Positions 9,199 to 16,998 of a DNA stretch of 61,859 nt are shown here, piece after piece. The notes beneath the pieces were generated by a model that was not told where the DNA came from, made no database searches, and saw only the letters and a program-made list of their open reading frames with translations. Made by a program: the position numbers and the translations under genes. Each line of letters begins with the position of its first letter. Position 1 is the stretch's first letter. The stretch is from NCBI GenBank assembly GCA_028821125.1, contig JAPPHD010000069.1, forward strand, positions 1 to 61,859, in the 5' to 3' direction. Origin of the DNA: Gammaproteobacteria bacterium (lineage in GTDB: Bacteria; Pseudomonadota; Gammaproteobacteria; Pseudomonadales; Azotimanducaceae).

Positions 9199-9867
9199 CT
9201 ACTCGTCCAGGTGATTGAGATACCACTCGGCCGAAACGCGAATGTCCTTCTCGCGAATGCGCCTCGCCAGCCCGGCATCGCCTTTCCTGAAGGCTTCTAT
9301 CAACTCGTCATTGATGAACTCGGTGCCGAGTTCCTCATGAAACCGGTCCGCGCTGGCGAACAGCGACTGCAGATACGGGCCGCTTTGCAGCCACAGCGAG
9401 TCGATGACCTGGAGCAGCATGGGAGATGCCGCGATTTCGTACACGGCAAAGTGAAACGCCCTGTTTGCCAGCAGTTTGTCATCCACGTCCCCGTGCTTGA
9501 TGGCCCGCATGAGTTTCCTGTTCAGAACTTCCAGTTCGAGTATGTCGTCCTCGCCGATGCGCCCGGCGGCGAGATATACCGCCTCCGGTTCAATGATCGA
9601 GCGCACCCGGATCAGATCCTCGATTTTCTCCCGGGTCAGCATCGCGATACGCATGGAACGGCTGCCCTGCATTTCGATGGCGCGCTCGGAAATGAGGCGG
9701 TGTATCGCCTCGCGCACCGGCATGACGCTGGTGCCCAGTTCGGTAGCCAGGCGGCGGATGGTGACGACTTCACCCGGCGCGAAATGGCCGCGGATGATCG
9801 CGTTTCTCAATTCCTGGTAGACGCGTGCATGCAGCGTCTGGTTTTCCACCTTGCGCAGTACGTTCAT
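9199..9867 (-). CDS. GntR family transcriptional regulator, FCD subfamily
   Basis: The 222-residue protein has an N-terminal winged helix-turn-helix (about residues 8-76; recognition segment TSVMPVREAIHRL) and a C-terminal all-helical FCD ligand-binding domain (about 85-212; NRAFHFAVYE carries one likely metal/ligand His). FCD regulators are usually repressors released by a small organic acid. It is divergent from the TonB-dependent receptor at 10060. Near-identical palindromic motifs lie 16 bp before its own start and 67-84 bp before the receptor start, which suggests autoregulation and control of uptake. Confidence 0.92.
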   Translation of the reverse strand: MNVLRKVENQTLHARVYQELRNAIIRGHFAPGEVVTIRRLATELGTSVMPVREAIHRLISERAIEMQGSRSMRIAMLTREKIEDLIRVRSIIEPEAVYLAAGRIGEDDILELEVLNRKLMRAIKHGDVDDKLLANRAFHFAVYEIAASPMLLQVIDSLWLQSGPYLQSLFASADRFHEELGTEFINDELIEAFRKGDAGLARRIREKDIRVSAEWYLNHLDE

Positions 9868-9882
9868 GTCCCGGAATTACGC

Positions 9883-9901
9883 GATCGTGTTATCACATAT
9901 C
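9883..9901. promoter_or_regulatory. Imperfect operator-like palindrome upstream of gntR
   Basis: The sequence GATCGTGTTATCACATATC contains the core TGTTATCACA (9888-9897), one half of which matches the perfect palindrome at 9976-9993 (ATCACATATC shared). Its position 16 bp before the regulator start fits autorepression. The link to this regulator is inferred. Confidence 0.5.
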
Positions 9902-9975
9902 AATTATTACAACGTAGCATAAACCGGGCGGGACACGTAAACGCGACCTGTGGACGAGGGGCGGCACGGGCCCCT

Positions 9976-9993
9976 GATATGTGATCACATATC
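9976..9993. promoter_or_regulatory. Perfect 18-bp palindrome, candidate GntR/FCD operator
   Basis: GATATGTGATCACATATC is its own reverse complement, centred between 9984 and 9985. It lies in the 192-bp divergent region between gntR and the TonB-dependent receptor, where FCD regulators typically bind. The same half-site recurs at 9883-9901. Confidence 0.65.
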
Positions 9994-10059
9994 TTGTTCT
10001 TTCCGGAAAACGGTCTATCATTTGCCGGGTGACGGATACAGATTGAGGGGGAGAGAATC

Positions 10060-12306
10060 GTGGCCCGCAAGTTCAGCTCGATCCGGGAAAACACAGGTCA
10101 AATCCTGGCAAAGTCCGCCGCCTGTCTGAGTGCATCGGCGCTCGTCCTTTTCGGCGGGGTCCATGGCGCTGTGGCCCAGGACGAAAACGAATCCGCACTG
10201 GTGGAAGAAATCATCGTCACCGCCACGAAACGGCAGACCGCCATCCAGGACGTTCCCATCAGCATGGCGGCGTTCACGGCGGAAGACATCATCGAGATGG
10301 GCGCCGTGGAGTTCGCCGACTACGCCACCGCCGTGCCCAATCTTTCCTTCGGCTTTTCCGGGGAGGGGCGGCAGACCTCGCGCCAGTTCCAGGTGAGGGG
10401 CATTTTCGGCGCCAGCACGTCGGCCCTGTACATCAACGACACGCCGGTGCCGATCACCATGGACCCCCGGGTGCTGGACGTCGAACGCATCGAGGTGTTG
10501 CGCGGGCCCCAGGGTTCGCTGTTCGGTTCCCGTTCCATGGGCGGGCTGGTGCGCCTGGTGACCAGGAAACCCGACCCGGAGCAGGCGGACGGTTCCCTGC
10601 ATACCCGGGTCGGCACGGTGAAAGGAGGCGGTGAGGACTATCTGGTGGACGGTTCTTTCAATATTCCGCTGGGGGACGGCAAGGCCGCACTGCGCGGGTC
10701 GGCCTATTACGTCGCCGACGCGGGCTTCATCGACCGCCTCGTGGACCCCGACAATTCGATCGTGGGCGGCGGAGACTCCAGCGGGGACGAGTACACCTCC
10801 AAGGAAATCAACGAGGACGAGACGACCGGTTTCCAGCTCTCCCTGGGAATGCAGGCGGCCGACAACATCTACATCAATCCGGGCATCATCTACCAGAAAT
10901 TCAAATCCGACGGCCCCGCCTTTGTCGACAACGAAATAGACAATTTCGTGAAGGTTCGCCAGCACAACCTCGATGAAGAGGGAGAGGACGAATACTACCT
11001 GCTGAGCCTGGACCTCGAGATCGGGCTGGATTCCGGCTCCATCCTGTCGTCCACCACCTTCTTCAACCGGGAAACGGAAGACCTGGAAGACGGTACGCAG
11101 GCGATCGCGTTCCTGGGGCTTTCAACCGTGCCGGTGCGTACCATCGAAGCCGGTGACGAAGACCGGATCACGCAGGAACTCCGCTTCGTTTCGGACTTCA
11201 GCGGGCCCTTTCAACTGGTGGCGGGCGCCTTTTACCAGAACGTCGACCGGGAAGGCGGATTTCCGCCGGAATCGTTCGTGGAACCCGGCACGGCCATGGA
11301 CCTGTTTTTCGGTTTCGGCGGCCGATCCTTCTTTTCGCTGGAATTCCTCAGCGAAAGCGAAGAGATCGGCGTATTCGGAGAAGCCAGCTATGACATCAGC
11401 GACCAGTTGAGGTTCATTGCCGGCGGCCGCTGGTTCGACATAGACATAGAGTCATCGCGCCGGGACGGCGGGGCGCTGTTCGACCTGTACGGCACCGGGG
11501 AAATCGCCGGCGCGGAACTCAGCCTGTCGGAAAACGGGTTCAACCCGCGGGTCGGGCTGCAGTGGTATCCCAACGAAGACCTGAATTTCTATGCCAATGC
11601 CGCCAAGGGTTACCGGCCCGGCGGCATCAATTCCGCAGCCACCGCATGCGAGATACTTGGCGTCACAAACGTGCCGTCTTCCTACAAGTCCGATGACCTC
11701 TGGAGTTTCGAACTCGGCGCCAAGACGAACCTGGCGGACAATCGGGTGGTGCTGAACGTCGCCGCTTTCTACATGGACTGGAACGACTTCCGGTCGCCGA
11801 CAATCAACTGCGGCCTGGGTTTCGGAGCCTCGGAGAACACCGGCGAAGCCGAGAGCAAGGGTTTTGAACTGGATCTCGTCCTCATGCCGGCCGACGGTCT
11901 CTCGATCTCCGCCGGGATCGGCTACACCGATGCCGAGATCACCGATGCCGGAGCGGCCACCAGCATCGCCAAGGGCGACCCGCTGCCGAACGTGCCCGAG
12001 TGGACCGGGGTCGTGGCCATCAACCATGATTTCGAGCTGACCAACGGCCTGGACCTGTTCTGGCGGGCGGACTTCCGCTTTATCGACAGCAGCATCAGCC
12101 GCAGCGGCCTGCACCGGCCCTCCTACGAGCTGCTGAACCTGCGCGGCGGGGTGCGCCTGAACCGGCTGGAAGCCGCCGTATACCTCGACAACGTCACCAA
12201 CGAACACGCCAACCTGGCGGACCCGAACGAACTGTCCGACGGGCTGGACCTGCTGGCGGTCAACCGCCCGTTCACCGCTGGCGTTGACCTGAGGTACCGT
12301 TTTTGA
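10060..12306 (+). CDS. TonB-dependent outer-membrane receptor
   Basis: The 748-residue precursor starts at GTG with GAGGGGGAGAG just upstream. A signal peptide ends near GAVAQ (about residue 39). It is followed by the TonB-box/plug region (VEEIIVTATKRQ, then ALYINDTPVP and RIEVLRGPQGSLFGSRSMGG) and a C-terminal 22-strand beta-barrel that ends in the aromatic YRF expected for an outer-membrane protein. It imports a ligand using TonB energy; the Gammaproteobacteria/sphingomonad-style plug is seen in receptors for many organic substrates, not only siderophores. Divergent from gntR and probably controlled by it. Confidence 0.95.
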   Translation: MARKFSSIRENTGQILAKSAACLSASALVLFGGVHGAVAQDENESALVEEIIVTATKRQTAIQDVPISMAAFTAEDIIEMGAVEFADYATAVPNLSFGFSGEGRQTSRQFQVRGIFGASTSALYINDTPVPITMDPRVLDVERIEVLRGPQGSLFGSRSMGGLVRLVTRKPDPEQADGSLHTRVGTVKGGGEDYLVDGSFNIPLGDGKAALRGSAYYVADAGFIDRLVDPDNSIVGGGDSSGDEYTSKEINEDETTGFQLSLGMQAADNIYINPGIIYQKFKSDGPAFVDNEIDNFVKVRQHNLDEEGEDEYYLLSLDLEIGLDSGSILSSTTFFNRETEDLEDGTQAIAFLGLSTVPVRTIEAGDEDRITQELRFVSDFSGPFQLVAGAFYQNVDREGGFPPESFVEPGTAMDLFFGFGGRSFFSLEFLSESEEIGVFGEASYDISDQLRFIAGGRWFDIDIESSRRDGGALFDLYGTGEIAGAELSLSENGFNPRVGLQWYPNEDLNFYANAAKGYRPGGINSAATACEILGVTNVPSSYKSDDLWSFELGAKTNLADNRVVLNVAAFYMDWNDFRSPTINCGLGFGASENTGEAESKGFELDLVLMPADGLSISAGIGYTDAEITDAGAATSIAKGDPLPNVPEWTGVVAINHDFELTNGLDLFWRADFRFIDSSISRSGLHRPSYELLNLRGGVRLNRLEAAVYLDNVTNEHANLADPNELSDGLDLLAVNRPFTAGVDLRYRF

Positions 12307-12339
12307 GTTGACCGAACGCCCTGGCCAGCTCCGCGGGCC

Positions 12340-12540
12340 CGCCGGCGGGCCCGGGGTGCCGCCTTCCGATTCCTCCACCGCACGCCGCTGCGCAAGCCGG
12401 TAGGCGTGCCGGTTCATCTCGTGGGCGGCAACCCTGGACCGCCAGACCGGGTCGGCGATTCTGCCTCCGTCATGGCCCAGGGCGGACCTCGCCTCGTCCA
12501 CCAGGCGTTCCTCGACTACTTCCCCGGTGAAGCGTCCGTG
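12340..12540 (-). pseudogene. Probable acyl-CoA dehydrogenase fragment in a 337-bp gap
   Basis: Between the receptor stop (12306) and dctM (12644) there is no complete gene. On the minus strand the stretch encoding LVDEARSALGHDGGRIADP, WRSRVAAHEMNRHAYRL and EESEGGTPGP resembles the middle of acyl-CoA dehydrogenases, where a DP-x-R-x-R helix and a G-x-PGP loop occur. Nothing recognisable continues on either side, so this would be a remnant. The family assignment is from memory of the motif pattern and is tentative. Confidence 0.35.
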
Positions 12541-12643
12541 ATCGGCGCGGCAGCATGTTTTTGTCACGATCGGCTGGGAGGCGCACCGCCATGTCCGCGA
12601 TGTCCGCCATGTTGGTCGCTCGGGTTGCGGCCTTGAGCTTTTC

Positions 12644-13924
12644 CTACTCAAACAAGCTCGGCAATGCGAGGGAGAGTTGCGGAAAGGCGGTTACCAGCAG
12701 CAGCACGCAAATCATTGCGATGTAGAAAGGCCAGATGGAGCGCAGGCTCCGCTCGATCGGAATGCCGCCCACGGCACAGCCGACAAACAGCACCGAGCCC
12801 ACCGGCGGCGTCACCAGCCCGATGCCGAGGTTCAGTATCATCACTACCCCGAACTGCACCGGGTCCATGCCGAGTTGGGTGGTGACGGGCAGGAAGATGG
12901 GGGTGGTGATGATGATCAGCGGCGCCATGTCCATGAACGTGCCGAGAATCAGCAGGATGACGTTGACGATCAGCAGGAGCAGCAGCGGGTTCTCGGTGAT
13001 GCCCAGCAGTGCTTCGGACATCCTGAGCGGCACCTCCGCAACCGCCATCAGCCAGCCGAAGGCGGACGCCGTGGAAATGATCAGCATCACGATGGCAGTG
13101 GTCCTTACCGCATTGCGGGTGGCGGCGAGGAACTTCGTCCAATTGAGGCTGCGGTAGACGAAGGTTGCGACCAGGATGGTGTAGACGACGGCGATCGCCG
13201 AGGATTCGGTGGCCGTGAACACGCCGGAAAGGATGCCCCCCACGATGATGACCGCCGACAGCAGGCCGGGCACCGCGCTTATGAATGCGGCAAGGAGCGG
13301 CCGCCAGCCCGGGAAGCTGCCGCCCGGATAGCCGCGCCGCATGGCAAGGGCGTAGGTCGCGGCCATGAGCGCCAGGCCCACCAGGATGCCCGGCACGATG
13401 CCGGCAAGAAACAGGGACAGGATCGAGACGCTGCCGCCCGCGGCAATGGAGTAGATGATCATGTTGTGCGAGGGAGGAATCAGCAGCCCGGTGGTCGCGC
13501 CGGTGGCGGTGACGTTGACGGCGAAATCGTCGTCGTAGCCCGTCTCGCGCATGATCGGGGTCAGCGCCGAGCCCATGGCGGAGGTGGCGGCCACGGCCGA
13601 ACCGGATACCGCCCCGAACATCATGCAGGAAAGCACGCTCACCTGCCCCAGCCCGCCCCGGACCCGGCCGAGCATGGACTCCGCCAGGCGCACCAGTTTC
13701 GCGGCGATGCCGGACTGGTTCATCAGTTCGCCCGCATAGACGAAGAACGGGATGGCGAGCAGGGCGAAGACATCGACCCCGGCGGCCATGCGCTGAAAGG
13801 CGACGATGAGCGGAATGTCCAGGTAGAAAAGCGTGGCGAGCGCGGAAAGGCCCAGGCAGAAGGCTACCGGCACGCCGAGCGCCAGCAGGACCGCGAAGCA
13901 GCCGAACAGGACCACTAGCTCCAT
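12644..13924 (-). CDS. dctM: TRAP transporter large permease DctM
   Basis: A 426-residue, very hydrophobic protein with about 12 membrane segments, the normal length for DctM. Typical segments include GVPVAFCLGLSALATL, the GAVSGSAVAATSAMGS loop, and GIVPGILVG. The ATG at 13924 overlaps the end of dctQ by 10 bp. DctM is the ion-driven (usually Na+) channel subunit of TRAP transporters and works with DctQ and the periplasmic binding protein DctP encoded just upstream. Confidence 0.93.
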   Translation of the reverse strand: MELVVLFGCFAVLLALGVPVAFCLGLSALATLFYLDIPLIVAFQRMAAGVDVFALLAIPFFVYAGELMNQSGIAAKLVRLAESMLGRVRGGLGQVSVLSCMMFGAVSGSAVAATSAMGSALTPIMRETGYDDDFAVNVTATGATTGLLIPPSHNMIIYSIAAGGSVSILSLFLAGIVPGILVGLALMAATYALAMRRGYPGGSFPGWRPLLAAFISAVPGLLSAVIIVGGILSGVFTATESSAIAVVYTILVATFVYRSLNWTKFLAATRNAVRTTAIVMLIISTASAFGWLMAVAEVPLRMSEALLGITENPLLLLLIVNVILLILGTFMDMAPLIIITTPIFLPVTTQLGMDPVQFGVVMILNLGIGLVTPPVGSVLFVGCAVGGIPIERSLRSIWPFYIAMICVLLLVTAFPQLSLALPSLFE

Positions 13925-14418
13925 GGATCGATCTCCCGGTTCCGCACGAGGCTCAGGCAGTGCACCAGCGCGAACAGCATGATGAGCCCGCCGCAGATCA
14001 CGAACGGCCAGTAGGCCGCGGCTCGTGACAGGTTGAGCGTCGGGATGACGTGCGAGGACGTGTAGTCGACCAGGGCCATGCCGTTCCAGGCCATGGCGGC
14101 GCCGAATCCCATGATCAGCACCTGGCCGAACAGGAACAGGTTGCGCCCTGGCTGAAGCGGCAGCCTGGACACCAGCCACCGGAAACCCAGGTGAAACTTC
14201 TCGTAAACGCCGACCGCCGCCGCGAGCAGCACGAAGTGGAACATGACGACCAGCGCGGCCGCCTCCGACCATTGCGGGCTGGCGTTCAGCACGTAGCGGG
14301 CGAACACCTGCCAGGCGATCACCAGCGTCATGATCACGAGCCCCGCTGCGGCGATCATCAGGACAAGACCGGCGAGCCGTTCGGTGGCGCGTTCGACGCC
14401 TGGCCTAGTTGACGGCAC
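13915..14418 (-). CDS. dctQ: TRAP transporter small permease DctQ
   Basis: A 167-residue protein with four membrane segments and the typical WQVFARYVLNASPQWSEAAA segment (about residues 35-54). I place the start at the GTG at 14418, which overlaps the dctP stop by 14 bp and gives the usual length; the reading frame stays open further upstream, but that stretch lies inside dctP. DctQ bridges the binding protein and the large permease. Confidence 0.88.
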   Translation of the reverse strand: MPSTRPGVERATERLAGLVLMIAAAGLVIMTLVIAWQVFARYVLNASPQWSEAAALVVMFHFVLLAAAVGVYEKFHLGFRWLVSRLPLQPGRNLFLFGQVLIMGFGAAMAWNGMALVDYTSSHVIPTLNLSRAAAYWPFVICGGLIMLFALVHCLSLVRNREIDPWS

Positions 14419-15439
14419 GTATTCTCTCCACCAGGCCACGCAGGGCGGGATCCTGCAGATACCGGTCATAGAGCGGCTGCATGGCGGCCATGAACGGTTG
14501 CTTGTCGATGTCGGATACGATGTTCGTTCCCGCCGCCACCATGGCATCGCGGGACACCTTCACCCGCGCATCCCACAGATTGCGCATGAGGGGCACGGAG
14601 TCCCGGGCGGCCTCGCGCAGCAATGCCTGGTCTCCGGCCGACAGCTTCCGCCATCGGTAGCGCGACATCACCACCACCTCGGGCACCATCACATGCTCGG
14701 TAACGCTGTACTGGGACGCGACTTCGAAATGGCGGGATGACTCAAACGTCGGCCAGTTGTTTTCGGCGCCGTCTATGGTGCCCAGGGCGAGCGATTCATA
14801 CACCTGGGCGAACCCCATGGGCGTGGCGTTGCCGCCAAGCGTCGAGATCATGTCGACAAACACGCGCGAGTTCATGACCCGGATTTTCATGCCCTGCATG
14901 TCAGCGGGGCTATGAATCGGGCGCACCCGGTTGTACATGTTGCGCGCCCCGGCATCGTAGTAGGCCAGCCCGATGAGCCCGTGAGGCTCCAGGCCGGCAA
15001 GGATTTCATCGCCGATGGGGCCGTCGAGCACCAGGCGCATGTGCTCGGTGGAGCGGAACAGGAAGGGCAGCGAGAAAACCCCCGTTTCGGGGACAATCGA
15101 GTTGAGCGGGCCCATGCTGGTCCGGCTGATGTCGATGCCGCCGAAGATCGTCATCTCCAGCATGTCCCGTTCGTCGCCCAGTTGGGCGCCCGGGTAGATT
15201 TTCAGGTGAATGCGTCCCTGCGTCGCCAGGTCAAGCCGATCTGCCATGGATTGCAGTCCTCGCACGGTGGGATAGCCGGCGTCATGGACATCGGACGCGC
15301 GCAGGTGGATGCTTTCCCAGGCCAGGGCTGGCAGACCGGCGAGCGAGAGCAATGCGGCCAGCATCGCTGCCGGCACCCCCGGCTTGACGAATGAACCGGG
15401 CTTTACAAGATGCACAGGGACAACGCACGAAGCGGTCAT
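14405..15439 (-). CDS. dctP: TRAP transporter substrate-binding protein DctP
   Basis: The 344-residue precursor has a signal peptide ending near LPALAWES (about residue 42). The mature part follows the DctP fold: GRIHLKIYPGAQLGDERDMLE, the carboxylate-binding Arg in MQGMKIRVMNS and LGTIDGAENNWPTFE. The conserved Arg implies a carboxylated ligand; the overall pattern is that of C4-dicarboxylate/uronate binders. First gene of a dctPQM operon with overlapping frames. The alpha-L-iduronidase-like gene 1.6 kb away makes a uronic acid an attractive but unproven ligand. Confidence 0.92.
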   Translation of the reverse strand: MTASCVVPVHLVKPGSFVKPGVPAAMLAALLSLAGLPALAWESIHLRASDVHDAGYPTVRGLQSMADRLDLATQGRIHLKIYPGAQLGDERDMLEMTIFGGIDISRTSMGPLNSIVPETGVFSLPFLFRSTEHMRLVLDGPIGDEILAGLEPHGLIGLAYYDAGARNMYNRVRPIHSPADMQGMKIRVMNSRVFVDMISTLGGNATPMGFAQVYESLALGTIDGAENNWPTFESSRHFEVASQYSVTEHVMVPEVVVMSRYRWRKLSAGDQALLREAARDSVPLMRNLWDARVKVSRDAMVAAGTNIVSDIDKQPFMAAMQPLYDRYLQDPALRGLVERIRAVN

Positions 15440-15638
15440 CCGGACATTAACGGCTTACGCGGCATGTGATGCAAGCCAGTGCCCGGTTGAGCGAAGTGCA
15501 ATGGGCCGGTTCAGCCGATTGTCCGGGTAACCGGCAGCCAGTAAGATTCCACACGTCTTGATCATCCGGAAGACGGTCGTGGTCGCCAGGTTCATCTTCG
15601 CCTTGTCCAGAGGCAATGCGCGCTAAGGGTCGCGGGCA
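15440..15638. other. Intergenic region with one unassigned small frame
   Basis: The gap between dctP and the PLP-protein gene contains a minus-strand frame of 46 codons (15595 to 15455, starting MNLATTTVFRMIKTCG). I do not recognise it. It may be a short real gene, a remnant, or chance. No promoter or terminator stands out. Confidence 0.3.
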
Positions 15639-16931
15639 TTGCCAGGGCGCCGTGAAGTTCTGAAAGGGGGGCTCGCTTCCATCGCGGCAGCGTCCGGCAT
15701 GTCCCGAAACGCCCTGGCCTCACCGGCAACGCCGCCTGAGCGGGCGGAAAGCTACTTCACCTCGCTTCAGCAGGCGCTGCAGAAGGCCGGGTTCTTCCGG
15801 CCCACCCTGGTAATCGACAGGTCGAGGCTTCTCGCCAATCTCGACGAGGTGCTTGGACACCTGCCGGAAAGCCTGCAATACCGGACAGTCACCAAGTCCC
15901 TGCCGGCCGTGGGACTGGTCGATGCGGTCATGCGGCACTCGTCAAGTAACCGTCTCATGGTCTTTCACCAGCCCTTCATGACGGTCGCGGCAAACCGGTG
16001 GCCGGATTGCCGCATGCTGTTGGGCAAGCCGATGCCGGCCGGCGCCCTGACCGCCTTCTACGGCAGCCTGTCCGGTGAGCGCTTCGATGCCGGGGCACAG
16101 GTGGAATGGCTCATCGATTCCATCCATCGGCTGGTGCAGTACGAGCGGTTCGCGCGTTCGAAGGGTGTGGTCCTGCAGGTCAATCTGGAGATCGACGTGG
16201 GATTTCACCGGGGAGGCTTCGGGTCTCCGGAAGCCGTTTTGCCGGCACTGCAACACATTCGTTCCTCACCCAATCTCCGCATTTCCGGCTTCATGGGTTA
16301 CGACGCCCATATCTCCATGTTTCCAGACCATGTCGGGCCCCCTGAAAGCGCATTGCCGGAAACCACCCGGCGCTACCGGCAATTCCTGGCCATGGCACGA
16401 GAGGTGTACCGCGAGGACTTTTCGCCAGGCAAACTGACCCTGAACACCGGCGGCAGTACCACCTACCGGCACTACGGCAGCGAGACGGTCACTCCGGCCA
16501 ACGAGTTCGCCTTGGGGTCGGGGCTCCTGAAACCCACCTTCTGCGATCGCGCCCTGCCCATGCACATTCCCGCCGCCTTTATCGCCACGCCGGTTCTGAA
16601 GCGCCTCGACGGAGTGTCGGTGCCGGGACTGGAAAGCGACCCCACTGGCGGCGCCCGCGATGCCGTAAGGCGCGACGTCACCTACTTCATCTACGGCGGG
16701 CGCTGGATGGCCGACCCGGTCTGGCCGCCGAAACTCTCTACGCATCCGGTATACGGCCGCTCCAGCAACCAGGACATGTTCACCAGCCCCTCCTCCACCG
16801 TGCTCAATGTTGACGACTATGTCTTCTTCCGCCCGCGGCAGACCGAAGCGGTGCTGCTTCAGTTCGGAGACATCGCCGTATTCGAGGAAGGGCGAATCGT
16901 GGACACTTGGCAGACCTTCCAATCCGTCTGA
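15639..16931 (+). CDS. Tat-exported PLP fold-type III protein (D-threonine aldolase/D-serine dehydratase-like)
   Basis: The 430-residue protein begins at TTG and opens with RREVLKGG, a twin-arginine Tat signal, followed by an Ala-rich stretch. The mature part resembles the alanine-racemase N-terminal barrel of D-threonine aldolase/D-serine dehydratase-like proteins: FFRPTLVIDRSRLLANLDEV, a likely PLP Lys in TVTKSLP, LEIDVGFHRGGFG, and NTGGSTTYR near the phosphate site. Tat export of a folded, cofactor-loaded enzyme is consistent with PLP use in the periplasm. It probably acts on a D-amino acid or beta-hydroxy amino acid; the exact reaction is unknown. Convergent with the next gene. Confidence 0.8.
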   Translation: MPGRREVLKGGLASIAAASGMSRNALASPATPPERAESYFTSLQQALQKAGFFRPTLVIDRSRLLANLDEVLGHLPESLQYRTVTKSLPAVGLVDAVMRHSSSNRLMVFHQPFMTVAANRWPDCRMLLGKPMPAGALTAFYGSLSGERFDAGAQVEWLIDSIHRLVQYERFARSKGVVLQVNLEIDVGFHRGGFGSPEAVLPALQHIRSSPNLRISGFMGYDAHISMFPDHVGPPESALPETTRRYRQFLAMAREVYREDFSPGKLTLNTGGSTTYRHYGSETVTPANEFALGSGLLKPTFCDRALPMHIPAAFIATPVLKRLDGVSVPGLESDPTGGARDAVRRDVTYFIYGGRWMADPVWPPKLSTHPVYGRSSNQDMFTSPSSTVLNVDDYVFFRPRQTEAVLLQFGDIAVFEEGRIVDTWQTFQSV

Positions 16932-16939
16932 CGTGACAC

Positions 16940-16956
16940 GGGCCAATCGGCCCTTT
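16940..16956 (+). terminator. Weak terminator-like hairpin between convergent genes
   Basis: GGGCC-AATC-GGCCC followed by TTT lies nine bases after the stop of the PLP-protein gene. The stem is only 5 bp and the T-run short, so this is a low-confidence call. Confidence 0.3.
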
Positions 16957-16998
16957 CCGTTCAGAGCCGTCTCCACGCTTGATTGGGGCCGATCGCCC

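Noticed and set aside
9976-9993. CRP-type site (TGTGA...TCACA)
   Set aside because: The half-sites are adjacent with no 6-bp spacer, unlike a CRP site; an FCD operator fits better.
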